56,868 nucleotides of DNA from Candidatus Iainarchaeum sp. (GCA_023129115.1 JAGMCR010000005.1:1-56868); one strand, 5' to 3'. Positions 33,601 through 42,404 are shown, counted from the first letter of the stretch. Program-made: numbers and translations. Notes: generated from the letters alone by a model not told the origin.

Positions 33601-34913
33601 TACTCAAACCCCCTTTTCTTCCCCCAGCCCTTAGTGTCCTTGGTCCACTCAATCACGGCCTTCTTGTCCTCCGCCTCAATAAGCTTCTTTTCCTCGGCCA
33701 CGTCAAGGAGCGTGTTGATGTCGGACAAAGTGAAAATCTCGACTCTTTTTTCCTTGAATGCCTTAAGGCCGGCCTCCATTTTGTAAGTAAAAATCGCGAT
33801 TGCGTGGCTGACTTTCCCCCCGGCGTCCCTCACGCCATCAACCGACCCCAAGACACTGCCCCCAGTGCTAATCAAGTCCTCCATCATCAGCACCTTTGCG
33901 TTCCGCGGGATCTTGCCCTCGACCTCAAATATTTTCTTGCCCTTCTCGTCCTTTCTGGACTTTATGTAAACCATTGGCAGCCCCAGCCGCTCAGCAAGGT
34001 AAGCCGCGTGGGGAATGCCTGCGGTTGCGGTGCCCCCGATTATGTCAACATTTTGGAGGCCGATTTCTTCGACCACAATGTCAACGCACGAGTCAATCAC
34101 TTCCTTCCACTCGTCAGGATAAGAGATAAGCAAGCGGTTGTCCGTGTAAATCGGGCTGTAAATCCCGGAAACATACCTGAAAGGCTTCTTGGTGTTGATG
34201 GAGACCGCCTTAATGCCCAGCAAGATTTCGGCAATCCTCTTTTTGTGCCTCTCCTGCCTCTTCTTGATTTGTTTCTTCCTCTTGCCGGCCCACGCGGCAG
34301 AATCCTTCTGCCACTTCCTGATTTCTTCCCTTCCCTCCCTCGTTAAAGTTTTCTTCACGAAAGCAACGTTCACCACCGTGTCCAGGTCAGTTAACACGGA
34401 ATACGGAATCCCTTTCTTCTTAAGGAACGGCTCGACAATCCCCATCTGGTTCGAGTGAATCGCGGAACAAAACGCGACTTCACAGCTCGCTCCCTCCAGC
34501 GCATCAACTGCGTTTTCCACGTGCCCCTCAGTGCTAAGAATGTCGGAAACAATCAATGCCTTTGAGCCCTTGGGCACAATCCCCTCAATCTGCTTGCCTT
34601 TGCCGTGCCCTTTAGCTTTATCGCGCACGTAAGCCATCGGCAAATGCAGGTACTGGGCCACATAAGTGGCGAGTGAAATCCCCGCATGGCCAGCACCAAC
34701 AACCACGGACACGTCTTTTTTGCGGATGGCCTCCATCGCGTTCTCAACCAAGCCATTAATCACCATTCGCCTTTCCTTGGGGAAATAAGTAATGCGCCTC
34801 GCGTGTATCCATACCGGGCTCAGCACACCTGAAGCGTACTTGAACGGCTCCGTGGGATTAATACTGAAGGCCCCAATGTCCAAAAGGACTTCTGCATAGT
34901 CTTCCTTGTTCAC
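33600..34913 (-). CDS. pyrE: tandem orotate phosphoribosyltransferase fusion (PyrE-PyrE)
   Basis: 437 residues with two full OPRTase units. Unit 1 (about 1-205): GAFSINPTEPFKYASGVLSP, VVVGAGHAGISLATYVAQYL, and a modified PRPP motif KALIVSDILSTEG. A basic linker follows (KRKKQIKKRQERHKKR). Unit 2 (about 225-437): GIKAVSINTKKPFRYVSGIY, IIGGTATAGIPHAAYLAERL, and the canonical-looking VLMMEDLISTGGS. Normal OPRTase is about 200 residues and works as a homodimer that shares its catalytic loop, so this may be a covalent pseudo-dimer. GTG start at 34913 chosen for GAGGTG six bases upstream; 34922 is the alternative. The enzyme converts orotate plus PRPP to OMP. Confidence 0.88.
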   Translation of the reverse strand: MNKEDYAEVLLDIGAFSINPTEPFKYASGVLSPVWIHARRITYFPKERRMVINGLVENAMEAIRKKDVSVVVGAGHAGISLATYVAQYLHLPMAYVRDKAKGHGKGKQIEGIVPKGSKALIVSDILSTEGHVENAVDALEGASCEVAFCSAIHSNQMGIVEPFLKKKGIPYSVLTDLDTVVNVAFVKKTLTREGREEIRKWQKDSAAWAGKRKKQIKKRQERHKKRIAEILLGIKAVSINTKKPFRYVSGIYSPIYTDNRLLISYPDEWKEVIDSCVDIVVEEIGLQNVDIIGGTATAGIPHAAYLAERLGLPMVYIKSRKDEKGKKIFEVEGKIPRNAKVLMMEDLISTGGSVLGSVDGVRDAGGKVSHAIAIFTYKMEAGLKAFKEKRVEIFTLSDINTLLDVAEEKKLIEAEDKKAVIEWTKDTKGWGKKRGFE

Positions 34914-34924
34914 GTCAAACACCT

Positions 34925-36220
34925 CTAGTAAGTATAAGCCTCCACGCCAACAGCGGCGCCGAACTCGCCGTCGAACACGACTTCGCCGTTCACGATTGTG
35001 TGCGTCGGCACGCCCTGCAGCTGCAGCCCGTCGTACGGCGTCCACCCGCACTTTGAAACAACGTCCTCATTTGTAATGGTTTGCTTTGCGTCCATGTCAA
35101 CAATGGATATATCCGCCGCAAAGCCCTCGCGGAGCTCGCCCCTGCCCTCCAACCGGAAAATCCTGGCGGGATTCGTGGTCATGCGCGCCACCATCTCCGG
35201 CAGTGTCTCCATGCCCTTGTTGACGGCGTCCAAATGCAGCGGCAGGAGCGTCTCCACGCCCGGCACCCCCGCAGGCGCGTGCCAGTAGTCCCTCTCCTTT
35301 TCTTCCCTGGTGTGGGGGGCATGGTCCGTGCACCAGCACGAAATCAATTTCCTGTTCGCCCACAGCGCCATCCTGTCCTCGTGCGAGCGCAGCGGCGGGT
35401 TCATCTTGGCATAGTTCCCCAGGCGCCTCATGTCGTTGTCCTCGAGGACCAAATGGTGCGTCGTGGCCTCGCACGTGATTCTCCCGCCAGCCATGCGGAC
35501 CACGTCCAGCTCCTGCCTCGTGCTGATGTGGCAGATGTGCAGCCGGTTCCCGACCTCCTTGGAGATGATTGCGGCAAGCGAAGCCGCTTCGCCGGCGACG
35601 ATGTTGCGGCGAATCCGCGTGTGGACAATGGGATCGCCCTCGCACGCCCGCTTCGCGTCGCGCGTGAACTTGTTGATTAGCTCGTTGTTCTCGGCGTGGA
35701 CGGCCACGACGTGGCCGCCGATTTTGGCCGCGTGGAATACCTTGTACAAGTCCCCGGTGTCCGGCACCAGCAGGTCGCCGGTGGAAGAGCCCATGTGGGC
35801 CTTGACCGACGCGATTCCGGTGGCGTCGCTGATTTCTTCCATGTTGTCCGCGGTGGCGCCGAAGTGCAGGCCGTAGTTCACGAGGCTCTTGCCCGCGATG
35901 GCTTTTCTTTTTTTGTCGAGCAGCTTTTGTGTGGTGATGCTGGGCTTGTTGTTCGGCATGTCGAGGACCGTCGTCACCCCGCCCTTTGCCGCGGCGCGGG
36001 ACCCGGTCTTCCAGTCCTCCTTGTACTCCTCGCCAGGCGTCCGGAAGTGGACGTGCGGGTCGATTACGCCGGGCAGCACGAGCCTGCCGCTGGCGTCGAT
36101 TGCCTTGTCGCCCTTGAGGTTCTTCCCGATTTTCTTGATTCTTCCTTTGTCGCAGAGCACGTCGGTCGACACGAGGCGACCGCGCGTGAACACCTTGCCG
36201 TTCCGGATGGCGAGGCTCAC
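34925..36220 (-). CDS. pyrC: dihydroorotase (amidohydrolase family)
   Basis: 431 residues from the GTG at 36220, which overlaps the pyrK stop as GTGA with GGAGGTG upstream. Metal and active-site motifs in order: VIDPHVHFRTPGEEYKED (HxH), VKAHMGSSTG, VVAVHAENNELI, LHICHIST and SCWCTDHAPHTREEK (catalytic Asp), then VETLLPLHLD. The pattern is class I dihydroorotase, interconverting carbamoyl aspartate and dihydroorotate. C-terminal beta region (GEVVFDGEFG) completes the composite sandwich domain. Confidence 0.92.
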   Translation of the reverse strand: MSLAIRNGKVFTRGRLVSTDVLCDKGRIKKIGKNLKGDKAIDASGRLVLPGVIDPHVHFRTPGEEYKEDWKTGSRAAAKGGVTTVLDMPNNKPSITTQKLLDKKRKAIAGKSLVNYGLHFGATADNMEEISDATGIASVKAHMGSSTGDLLVPDTGDLYKVFHAAKIGGHVVAVHAENNELINKFTRDAKRACEGDPIVHTRIRRNIVAGEAASLAAIISKEVGNRLHICHISTRQELDVVRMAGGRITCEATTHHLVLEDNDMRRLGNYAKMNPPLRSHEDRMALWANRKLISCWCTDHAPHTREEKERDYWHAPAGVPGVETLLPLHLDAVNKGMETLPEMVARMTTNPARIFRLEGRGELREGFAADISIVDMDAKQTITNEDVVSKCGWTPYDGLQLQGVPTHTIVNGEVVFDGEFGAAVGVEAYTY

Positions 36221-36975
36221 AGCTCCACCTCCCTGCCCGCCTGGTCGCGCTTGTACTGGAAGAACTCGGAGTTGCGGAGCACCGTGCCGTCGGCGACCGG
36301 GCCTTCCTTGCAGACGCGCCACCCTGTCGGGTCCACGGAGCAGTGGCCGCATACGCCGATGCCGCACTTCATCCAGCGCTCCATCGAGAAGTACGCGGGC
36401 ACATTCGCCTTTTCGCAGATTTGGAACAGGAACTTGAGCATTACCTCGGGGCCGCACGCCGCGACAGCATCGAACTTGCGGTCCTTGAGCAGCCGCTCGG
36501 CCACGACAGTGGCGAACGCCTTCTCGCCGGCAGAGCCGTCGTCCGTGCACATGTGCAGGCCGGGGAAGTACTGCCTGAAGAACAATTCTGTCTTGTCCTG
36601 CGCGCCGATTACAGAAGTAAAGTCTTTTTCGCCGTACTGGGCAAGCGCCTTCATGGGCGCGATTCCGACCCCGCCGCCCACGAGGAGGACGCGGTGGCCT
36701 GGAATCGAGAAGCCGTTGCCGTACGGGCCGCGCACGCCGATGTAGTCCCCTTTCTTGAGGCTGTGCAGGGCGTTGGTTGCCTCGCCCACTTTCTTGACCG
36801 TGATTTGGTTTGGCCCGCTAAGGCTGATTGGGATTTCGTCGACGCCGGGGACCCACACCATGATGAACTGCCCAGGCACAAAGTCAAACTCGTGGGCGAA
36901 CTCGAACGCCTTGACAGTCGGCGTGAGCTTCCTCACGCCCGTGAGCCTGTAGCTCTGGGGGAAGTCAGTGGGCAC
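36217..36975 (-). CDS. pyrK: dihydroorotate dehydrogenase electron-transfer subunit
   Basis: 252 residues, GTG start at 36975, overlapping the pyrD 3' end by 11 bp. Ferredoxin-reductase-like: FAD-binding strand FEFAHEFDFVPGQFIMVWVP, NAD-binding VLLVGGGVGIAPMKALAQY, and a 2Fe-2S cluster site CGIGVCGHCSVDPTGWRVC at residues about 210-228. With PyrD it forms the class 1B complex that passes electrons from dihydroorotate to NAD. Confidence 0.93.
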   Translation of the reverse strand: MPTDFPQSYRLTGVRKLTPTVKAFEFAHEFDFVPGQFIMVWVPGVDEIPISLSGPNQITVKKVGEATNALHSLKKGDYIGVRGPYGNGFSIPGHRVLLVGGGVGIAPMKALAQYGEKDFTSVIGAQDKTELFFRQYFPGLHMCTDDGSAGEKAFATVVAERLLKDRKFDAVAACGPEVMLKFLFQICEKANVPAYFSMERWMKCGIGVCGHCSVDPTGWRVCKEGPVADGTVLRNSEFFQYKRDQAGREVEL

Positions 36976-37870
36976 TGCCGACCAGCTCCTCCAGTGACTT
37001 TACGCCGTTTTCCTTCATCCAGGCCTCCATTTCCGAGCAGGCCTTGCTGAACACGTCGATGCCGCGGTAGTGGATTCCGGACCCGATTTCGACTGCCGTT
37101 GCGCCCGCCATCATGGCTTCGATGACGTCGGTTCCGTACATGATTCCGCCGACCGCGACAATCGGGGCGTCGATTTTTTCGTACAAGTCGTAGATGCCCT
37201 TGACCATGAGTGGCCGCACCGCAGGGCCGCTTATCCCCCCGGTCTTGAAGCCCATGACGGGCTTGCGGACGTTGACGTCGATGACCATGCCCGGGCCCCA
37301 CGTGTTGAAGCCCGCGATTGCGTCCGCGCCGTTGTCGACGCACGCCTTCGCGACCTCGAGCATGTTGTCGGTGTTCGGCGTGAGCTTGGGCATGACAGGA
37401 ATGGAGCCGGCGACTTCCTTTATTTTGTTGATTAGCTTGCCCGCGGTTTCGGGGTCCTTGCCGAAGACTGCGCCGTGCTTTTTGGTGTTGGGGCAGCCGA
37501 TGTTCACGTCGAGCATGGCGGGCTTGTTCTCCACAATTGCCTCGGCGACTTCCACGAACTCGCTGATTGAGCCGCCGTAGAACGAGGCGATTACTGGCAC
37601 GCTGATGTCCTTCAGCTCTGCCCACTCGCGCGTCATGTTCTTGTAGCCCGGCGTGGGGAGGCCGACGGCGTTCATAAGCCCCTCGCCCCAGCACAGGACC
37701 GTGGGGTTGGGGTTGCCCTCGCGGGGCTCGGGGCCAATCGACTTGATTGTGACGGCGCCGGCGCCGGAATCTGCGACGCGCTTGAGTATGGACGCGCTCG
37801 TGCCAAGGAAGCCAGCTGCGAGGATTGTGGGGTTTTTTAGCTTTAGCCCAGCAATTTCCATAGTAAGCAT
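36965..37870 (-). CDS. pyrD: dihydroorotate dehydrogenase catalytic subunit, class 1B
   Basis: 301 residues. FMN-barrel motifs: MEIAGLKLKNPTILAAGFLG, TIKSIGPEPREGNPNPTVL, LDVNIGCPNTKKHGAVFGKD, VMPKLTPNTDNM, IVAVGGIMYGTDVIEAMMAG and EIGSGIHYRG (phosphate loops). First gene of the pyrimidine operon. A TATA box (ATATAC type, centred near 37899) lies 28 bp before the ATG at 37870, so the operon mRNA is leaderless. An internal ATG three codons later is possible. Confidence 0.93.
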   Translation of the reverse strand: MLTMEIAGLKLKNPTILAAGFLGTSASILKRVADSGAGAVTIKSIGPEPREGNPNPTVLCWGEGLMNAVGLPTPGYKNMTREWAELKDISVPVIASFYGGSISEFVEVAEAIVENKPAMLDVNIGCPNTKKHGAVFGKDPETAGKLINKIKEVAGSIPVMPKLTPNTDNMLEVAKACVDNGADAIAGFNTWGPGMVIDVNVRKPVMGFKTGGISGPAVRPLMVKGIYDLYEKIDAPIVAVGGIMYGTDVIEAMMAGATAVEIGSGIHYRGIDVFSKACSEMEAWMKENGVKSLEELVGSAH

Positions 37871-37967
37871 TAGGAACCATTTAGGGAGAGCAGGGTATAT
37901 AAAAATACTCGTTTCACGGCGTATGCCGGTAGAACCTTTATATATCCCCCGCAGGAAAACTCTTTTA

Positions 37968-38357
37968 ATGAAGGCTCTTTTTGTTGGTCGCTTTCAGCCG
38001 TTCCATGATGGGCACGCCCATGCCATAAAAGCCGCGCAGGAAAAGTACGGCGAGGTAGTGGTTTTGATTGGCAGCGCGCAGAAGCACGGCACCAAGACCA
38101 ATCCCCTGACGGCGGACGAGCGGGCTGCACTAATCCGGAAAGAGTTTCCGGACATCAAAATCGTTACGCAGGACGACGTGTTCAACGACGAGCGCTGGGT
38201 GCGCGAGATAAAAGAAAAAACGGACTTTGACGTCGTCGTGTCGAGCAATGACTGGGTGAAGCGGTGCTTCGAAAAGGCAGGCTACGAAGTAGTCGAGCCC
38301 GAGCTGCACGAGCCCGAGAGGTACAGCGGCACAAAGATGCGGGAGGGGATGCAGTGA
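37968..38357 (+). CDS. nadM: nicotinamide/nicotinate-nucleotide adenylyltransferase, short form
   Basis: 129 residues. Nucleotidyltransferase motifs: FVGRFQPFHDGHAHAIKAAQ (HxGH-type) and the second signature YSGTKMREGM. Family members from archaea are usually about 170 residues and continue past the second signature; this one stops right after it, so the C-terminal helices are missing or replaced. ATG 27 bp after TTTATATATCC (leaderless). The stop overlaps nadC as GTGA, so the two NAD genes are coupled. Transfers AMP from ATP to NaMN/NMN. Confidence 0.82.
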   Translation: MKALFVGRFQPFHDGHAHAIKAAQEKYGEVVVLIGSAQKHGTKTNPLTADERAALIRKEFPDIKIVTQDDVFNDERWVREIKEKTDFDVVVSSNDWVKRCFEKAGYEVVEPELHEPERYSGTKMREGMQ

Positions 38358-39154
38358 ACATTCTTGACTACGCGCTTGCGCTTGACGTCGGCACTGGAGA
38401 CGTGACGAGCAACGCGCTTTTTTCGAAGAACCAACGCACGAAAGCAGCAGTCATTGCGCGGGACAGCGGCGTGCTCGCCGGCGTGGAGGAAGCCAAGTAC
38501 GTGTTCGCGAGGTGCGGCGCGAAAGCAAAGCTCCTCAAGAAAGACGGCACGCGAATCAAGAAAGGCGACAAGATAATCACTGTCACCGGCCCGGCCCGCG
38601 CGGTCCTCAAGGGCGAGCGCACTGCGCTGAACATCCTTTCGCGGATGAGCGGCATCGCTACCGAAACGAGCAAATTAGCCCGTTATTGCATTGTTGCAGC
38701 GACGCGCAAGACCGCTCCAGGCCTCGCGCTGCTGGACAAGAAGGCCGTGGAAATCGGGGGCGGGATTAGCCACCGATTGGGCTTGTGGGACATGACACTC
38801 ATCAAGGACACGCATCTTGACTCAATGAAGATGCCGCGCAGGAAAGCGATTCGAGAGGCATTGAAGAAGGCGAAGCCGCCGGTTGAGATTGAAGTGGCAA
38901 ACAAGGCGGAGGCGCTTTTGGCCGCTTCGCTGGGCGCGGACATTGTGATGCTGGACAACTTTTCTCCGGCAAATGCAAAGGCCACGGTAAAAGAGCTGAA
39001 CAAGAACTACCCGGACGTGTGCATCGAGCTCTCGGGCGGGATTAACGAGAAGAACATTCGCGAGTTCGCGAAAGCCGGGGCGGACTATGTTTCATTGGGC
39101 GCGCTGACTCACACGGTGAAGCCGCTGGACTTTTCGATGAAAATCGAGAACTAG
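38354..39154 (+). CDS. nadC: nicotinate-nucleotide pyrophosphorylase (quinolinate phosphoribosyltransferase)
   Basis: 266 residues starting with GTG at 38354, with GGGAGGGGAT just upstream. Motifs: ALALDVGTGDVTSNALF, AVIARDSGVLAGVEEAKYVF, ALNILSRMSGIATETSKL, ATRKTAPGLALLDKKAVEIG, GGISHRLGLWDMTLIKDTH, EVANKAEALLAASLGADIVM and CIELSGGINEKNI. Makes NaMN from quinolinate and PRPP. Upstream nadA/nadB are not in the window. Confidence 0.93.
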   Translation: MNILDYALALDVGTGDVTSNALFSKNQRTKAAVIARDSGVLAGVEEAKYVFARCGAKAKLLKKDGTRIKKGDKIITVTGPARAVLKGERTALNILSRMSGIATETSKLARYCIVAATRKTAPGLALLDKKAVEIGGGISHRLGLWDMTLIKDTHLDSMKMPRRKAIREALKKAKPPVEIEVANKAEALLAASLGADIVMLDNFSPANAKATVKELNKNYPDVCIELSGGINEKNIREFAKAGADYVSLGALTHTVKPLDFSMKIEN

Positions 39155-39285
39155 TCTTCGAATAGTTTTCCTTTTTTATGGTCTTCGAGCACTTTGATGG
39201 ACATTTCAAGCCCCCCTATTATCCCCCACTCTAATGAATGAAAAATGGAGTTTATCCTTCACTCAAATGGAAACATTTATAAATA

Positions 39286-39325
39286 GGCGTGACGTCCTCC
39301 CCGGCCTGAAGGCCGGGGCTTCCTC
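39286..39325. mobile_element. relic end of an IS200/IS605 (TnpB-type) element
   Basis: GCGTGACGTCCTCCCC then a perfect hairpin CCCCGGCC-TGAA-GGCCGGGG (39299-39318) and GGGGCTTCCTC. This hairpin with a TGAA loop and flanking GACGTCCTCC / GGGCTTCC is what I know from ends of archaeal IS605/IS1341-type elements. No transposase or tnpB frame remains nearby. The surrounding 39155-39494 holds no gene; it also has a TATA-like ATTTATAAATAG at 39275. Confidence 0.45.
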
Positions 39326-39494
39326 TTGTTAATTTTAAATAGCCGCAATGCCTTTACAATAAGGGGCACGGAGGCATTTCAACTGGAAACCCGCTATCCA
39401 CCGTGGTTCTTGCTTCCCGCCCAGCACTATCTTCTATTGATTATACTCCAATAAAAGCATACCTTTATATATGATTATAATCAAATTAACTAAC

Positions 39495-40772
39495 ATGGTT
39501 GAGCTTCTTGAGATATTGGCCAAGATGAACCCCTGGTGGCAGGGAAAGAAAATAGATTCAGGAATTGAAAGGCCAATGTACCTGAACAAAATAAATGATT
39601 ATCTGTCCACGAGAGAAATTGTAGCTGTGAACGGCATACGCAGAAGCGGCAAAACCACCCTTCTTAAGCAATCCATAAACGCCTTGCTTGACAAAAAAGT
39701 AAGCCCAGCGCACATTTTTTTTGTTAACTTTGACGAGCCAGACATACGCAATTTGGAAAATCCGGTAAAGCAAGTCCTGGAGACATACGAGCAAGAAGTC
39801 AATACGGAAGAGGCATATCTGTTCTTTGACGAGATACAAAACGTGGGAGAATGGGAGAGGCACATAAAATCGGTATACGACCAAAAAAAACATTACGTGG
39901 TTATAACCGGCTCGTCGTCAAAGCTGTTGGAAAACAGGCTGGCAACCCTGTTGAGCGGAAGATACTTGCCAGTGAACGTTACACCTCTTGATTTCAGAGA
40001 GTACCTAAACTTTCATGGAATAGAGGTTCCGAAAGATAAGATGGGTCTGGCAGCAAACAAAAACAAGATAATGAAAAAATTAAAGGAGTGCCTTGCCGAA
40101 GGCGGCTTCCCAAGAGTGGTGCTACAGAAAGACCCTGAACTAAAAAAAGAGCATCTAAAAGCATACTATGAAAGCATAGTGTACAAAGACATACTGCTTT
40201 CACACCCAATACGCCAAACAAAAACATTGAGGGAACTGTTGTATTACTTAATTTCAAATTTCACATCTCCCTACACCTACGACAACCTAAGCAAGAATCT
40301 TAAAATAGATTTTGCTACAGTAAAAGAGTATTTGGGCTACATTCTGGAATCAAAAATGCTGTACGAAACAAACTTTTTCAGCTATTCATTAAAAACGCAG
40401 GCCAGAAACCCTAAAAAAGCGTATTGTGTGGATAATGGCCTGAGAAACACAGTGAGCTTCAAGTTTTCTGCTGATTTTGGGAGATTGGCCGAGAACCTTG
40501 TATTCGTCGAGCTAATGAGGAGAGGCAAAGAAGTCTATTACTGGAAGGGTAAAAACGAAGTGGATTTCATAGTGAAGGAGAAGGGCGGTTCGCTGAAGGC
40601 CATAAACGTGACCTATACCAATGAAGTCACCGAAAGGGAAATAAAGGGGCTTCACGAGTTCAAACAAGAATTCAAAAAAACAAAGCAATTAATACTAATC
40701 ACAAAAGACATAGACAAAAGAGAGGGTGGCATACGCTTTGTCCCGTTATGGAAATGGCTGCTGGTGGAATGA
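39495..40772 (+). CDS. AT-rich AAA-family ATPase (AAA_14/DUF4143 type), probably acquired
   Basis: 425 residues from the ATG at 39495, 27-28 bp after CTTTATATATG (leaderless). N-terminus MVELLEILAKMNPWWQGKKI; Walker A GIRRSGKTTLL, Walker B AYLFFDEIQNV, sensor VVITGSSSKLL with arginine SGRYLPVNV; winged-helix segment; C-terminal nuclease-like core WKGKNEVDFIVKEKGGSLKA. The NPWW motif at the N-terminus is shared with the ATPase at 29496. Codon use is strikingly AT-rich (ATA, AAA, AAC runs) compared with every neighbour, which with the IS605-like relic 170 bp upstream points to horizontal transfer. Confidence 0.9.
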   Translation: MVELLEILAKMNPWWQGKKIDSGIERPMYLNKINDYLSTREIVAVNGIRRSGKTTLLKQSINALLDKKVSPAHIFFVNFDEPDIRNLENPVKQVLETYEQEVNTEEAYLFFDEIQNVGEWERHIKSVYDQKKHYVVITGSSSKLLENRLATLLSGRYLPVNVTPLDFREYLNFHGIEVPKDKMGLAANKNKIMKKLKECLAEGGFPRVVLQKDPELKKEHLKAYYESIVYKDILLSHPIRQTKTLRELLYYLISNFTSPYTYDNLSKNLKIDFATVKEYLGYILESKMLYETNFFSYSLKTQARNPKKAYCVDNGLRNTVSFKFSADFGRLAENLVFVELMRRGKEVYYWKGKNEVDFIVKEKGGSLKAINVTYTNEVTEREIKGLHEFKQEFKKTKQLILITKDIDKREGGIRFVPLWKWLLVE

Positions 40773-40831
40773 AGAGCTTAACAAAATGTTCCCCGAATAC
40801 GCTGCCCCACCGCAAGCAACATACACAAAAA

Positions 40832-41488
40832 TCATAAAATGGGCGGCATCCTCTTCTTGTGCCGCGCCTCTTTCTTCCAGCGCGTTACTTTCGCGCTCTT
40901 TTTCTTTCCCTTGAGAGCGGCGTCGATTTTTTCGTACGAGAGGCCGAGCTCTTTCTCGTCGGTCTGCCCCCGCCACAGGCCCGCGCTGGGTTTTTTGCGG
41001 ATTATTTTTTTGGGGATGTTTAGTTTTCGCGCGAGCTTCGGCAAGTCCGTCTTGTAGATGTGCCCAATCGGGAAAAAGTCCGCCGCACCGTCGCCCCACT
41101 TCGTGAAGTAGCCGATTTCTTTTTCGCTGCGGTTGCCGGTGCCCGCAACGCGGCGGTTGAGGAGGTTGGAGTAGTAGTACAGAAGAGTCATGCGGGTGCG
41201 GGCGCGCAAGTTAGCTCTCGCAGTCCTGTCACTCGGCTTGCATTTTTTGTCGAACTCGCGGACGATTGGCTTGATGTCGATTACTTTGTAGTCAATTCCG
41301 AGCTGTTTCGCGAGGGCAAGCGCGTCCCTGTAGTGCGAGTCCCTGCGCTCGGGCATGATTAGTGCGAGGACTTTGTTCTTGCCGAGTGCCCGCGCGCAAA
41401 GCGCGGCGACGACCGCGGAGTCCATTCCACCCGAAAGGCCCACCACCACGGCTTTTGCCTGGCGCCTGATGAAAGCAAGCTCCCTCAT
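40832..41488 (-). CDS. nadE: NH3-dependent NAD synthetase
   Basis: 218 residues, shorter than the usual 245-275. P-loop VVVGLSGGMDSAVVAALC, AMP-binding NLRARTRMTLLYYYSNLLN, and GTGNRSEKEIGYFTKWGDGA then DFFPIGHIYKTDLPKLARKL. No glutaminase domain, so ammonia is the amide donor. The N-terminal helix is almost absent (MRELAFIRRQAKA). Two bases separate it from the upstream membrane-protein gene. Final step of NAD synthesis, following nadC and nadM products. Confidence 0.92.
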   Translation of the reverse strand: MRELAFIRRQAKAVVVGLSGGMDSAVVAALCARALGKNKVLALIMPERRDSHYRDALALAKQLGIDYKVIDIKPIVREFDKKCKPSDRTARANLRARTRMTLLYYYSNLLNRRVAGTGNRSEKEIGYFTKWGDGAADFFPIGHIYKTDLPKLARKLNIPKKIIRKKPSAGLWRGQTDEKELGLSYEKIDAALKGKKKSAKVTRWKKEARHKKRMPPIL

Positions 41489-41490
41489 TG

Positions 41491-42312
41491 CTACTCCCTC
41501 TTTTTCCGGGGGCGCACGATGGCCGCGAGCATCGCGCCCACCGCCGATATGACGCCCATTATGACGAAGCTCAGCATCAGGACAAAGACGTCGATTTGGC
41601 TCGGGTCCAGGAACTTGATTATGCCGGTGAGCGACACGAGCGACGTCACTGAATACACTGCGAAGAACAATGTGGGCATGAATGCGCCATAGACTATTTC
41701 AGGCACGACCGGCACCTCGTACTCTTCCTTGACCGTGATGAGCGTGGTCATGAACGCGATGAGGAACACGAAGATGTATAAGCTCCAGAAATGGGTCTGC
41801 AGGATGGGCTCCTTCTCGAGGAAGATGCGGTAGGTGCCCTTGTTGACGTCATAGCCCCGGAACTCTTCCCGGCCCCACCAGCCAGCCTCGCCGAGGATGC
41901 TCTCGCTCTCCAGCGCGGCGAACGCTACCACAGTGTCGTCCGGCAGGCCAATGATTTTGGGGTTCAGAGTCAGCTTCGTGAACGCAGCGCTGGCAATCCA
42001 GTAATTAAAGTAAGTGTACGCGCTGGGCGTGACCGGCGGCGACTTAATCATCTTGCTGAGCTCTTCCGCGCGGGCGGACGCGGCCTTGTACTCCAGGGCC
42101 TCCACCGTCTTGCCGTCGGAATAGGCGGTGCCCGCCTTGGTCTTCATCATCTTGGAAATGAATGTCAAGTCGTTCTGGACCCCCTCGACCTGTGACGCGT
42201 ACATGGCGTGGAGGAAAACGCCGTAGGCCATGCCGACAATCAGGAGCAGCGACGACCCGATGAGCAGCACCCGGACTAGGTCAGCGAAATTGAAGAAGTC
42301 CTTCAGGCGCAT
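41491..42312 (-). CDS. multi-span membrane protein of unknown function
   Basis: 273 residues from the ATG at 42312, 28 bp after AATAAAAA (leaderless). One N-terminal span (VLLIGSSLLLIVGMAYGVFL), a roughly 130-residue extracytoplasmic domain (from about residue 40 to 165, containing GEAGWWGREEFRGYDVNKGT), then three C-terminal spans (SLYIFVFLIAFMTTLITV; GAFMPTLFFAVYSVTSLVSL; VFVLMLSFVIMGVISAVGAM) and a basic tail RPRKKRE. Co-transcribed with nadE. No family recognised. Confidence 0.75.
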   Translation of the reverse strand: MRLKDFFNFADLVRVLLIGSSLLLIVGMAYGVFLHAMYASQVEGVQNDLTFISKMMKTKAGTAYSDGKTVEALEYKAASARAEELSKMIKSPPVTPSAYTYFNYWIASAAFTKLTLNPKIIGLPDDTVVAFAALESESILGEAGWWGREEFRGYDVNKGTYRIFLEKEPILQTHFWSLYIFVFLIAFMTTLITVKEEYEVPVVPEIVYGAFMPTLFFAVYSVTSLVSLTGIIKFLDPSQIDVFVLMLSFVIMGVISAVGAMLAAIVRPRKKRE

Positions 42313-42404
42313 TAGAAGGGAGAAACAGCGGGGGGGAATAAAAAGGTTATGCCGCCACAATGCTAATAAGGGGGAAAGCGAAAGGTAACCTGGGGAGAGG
42401 GAGA

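Noticed and set aside
34922..35051. Upstream extension of the PyrE fusion (Arg-rich N-terminus)
   Set aside because: It overlaps the pyrC coding region in another frame and has random composition; the SD-supported GTG at 34913 starts the recognisable domain.
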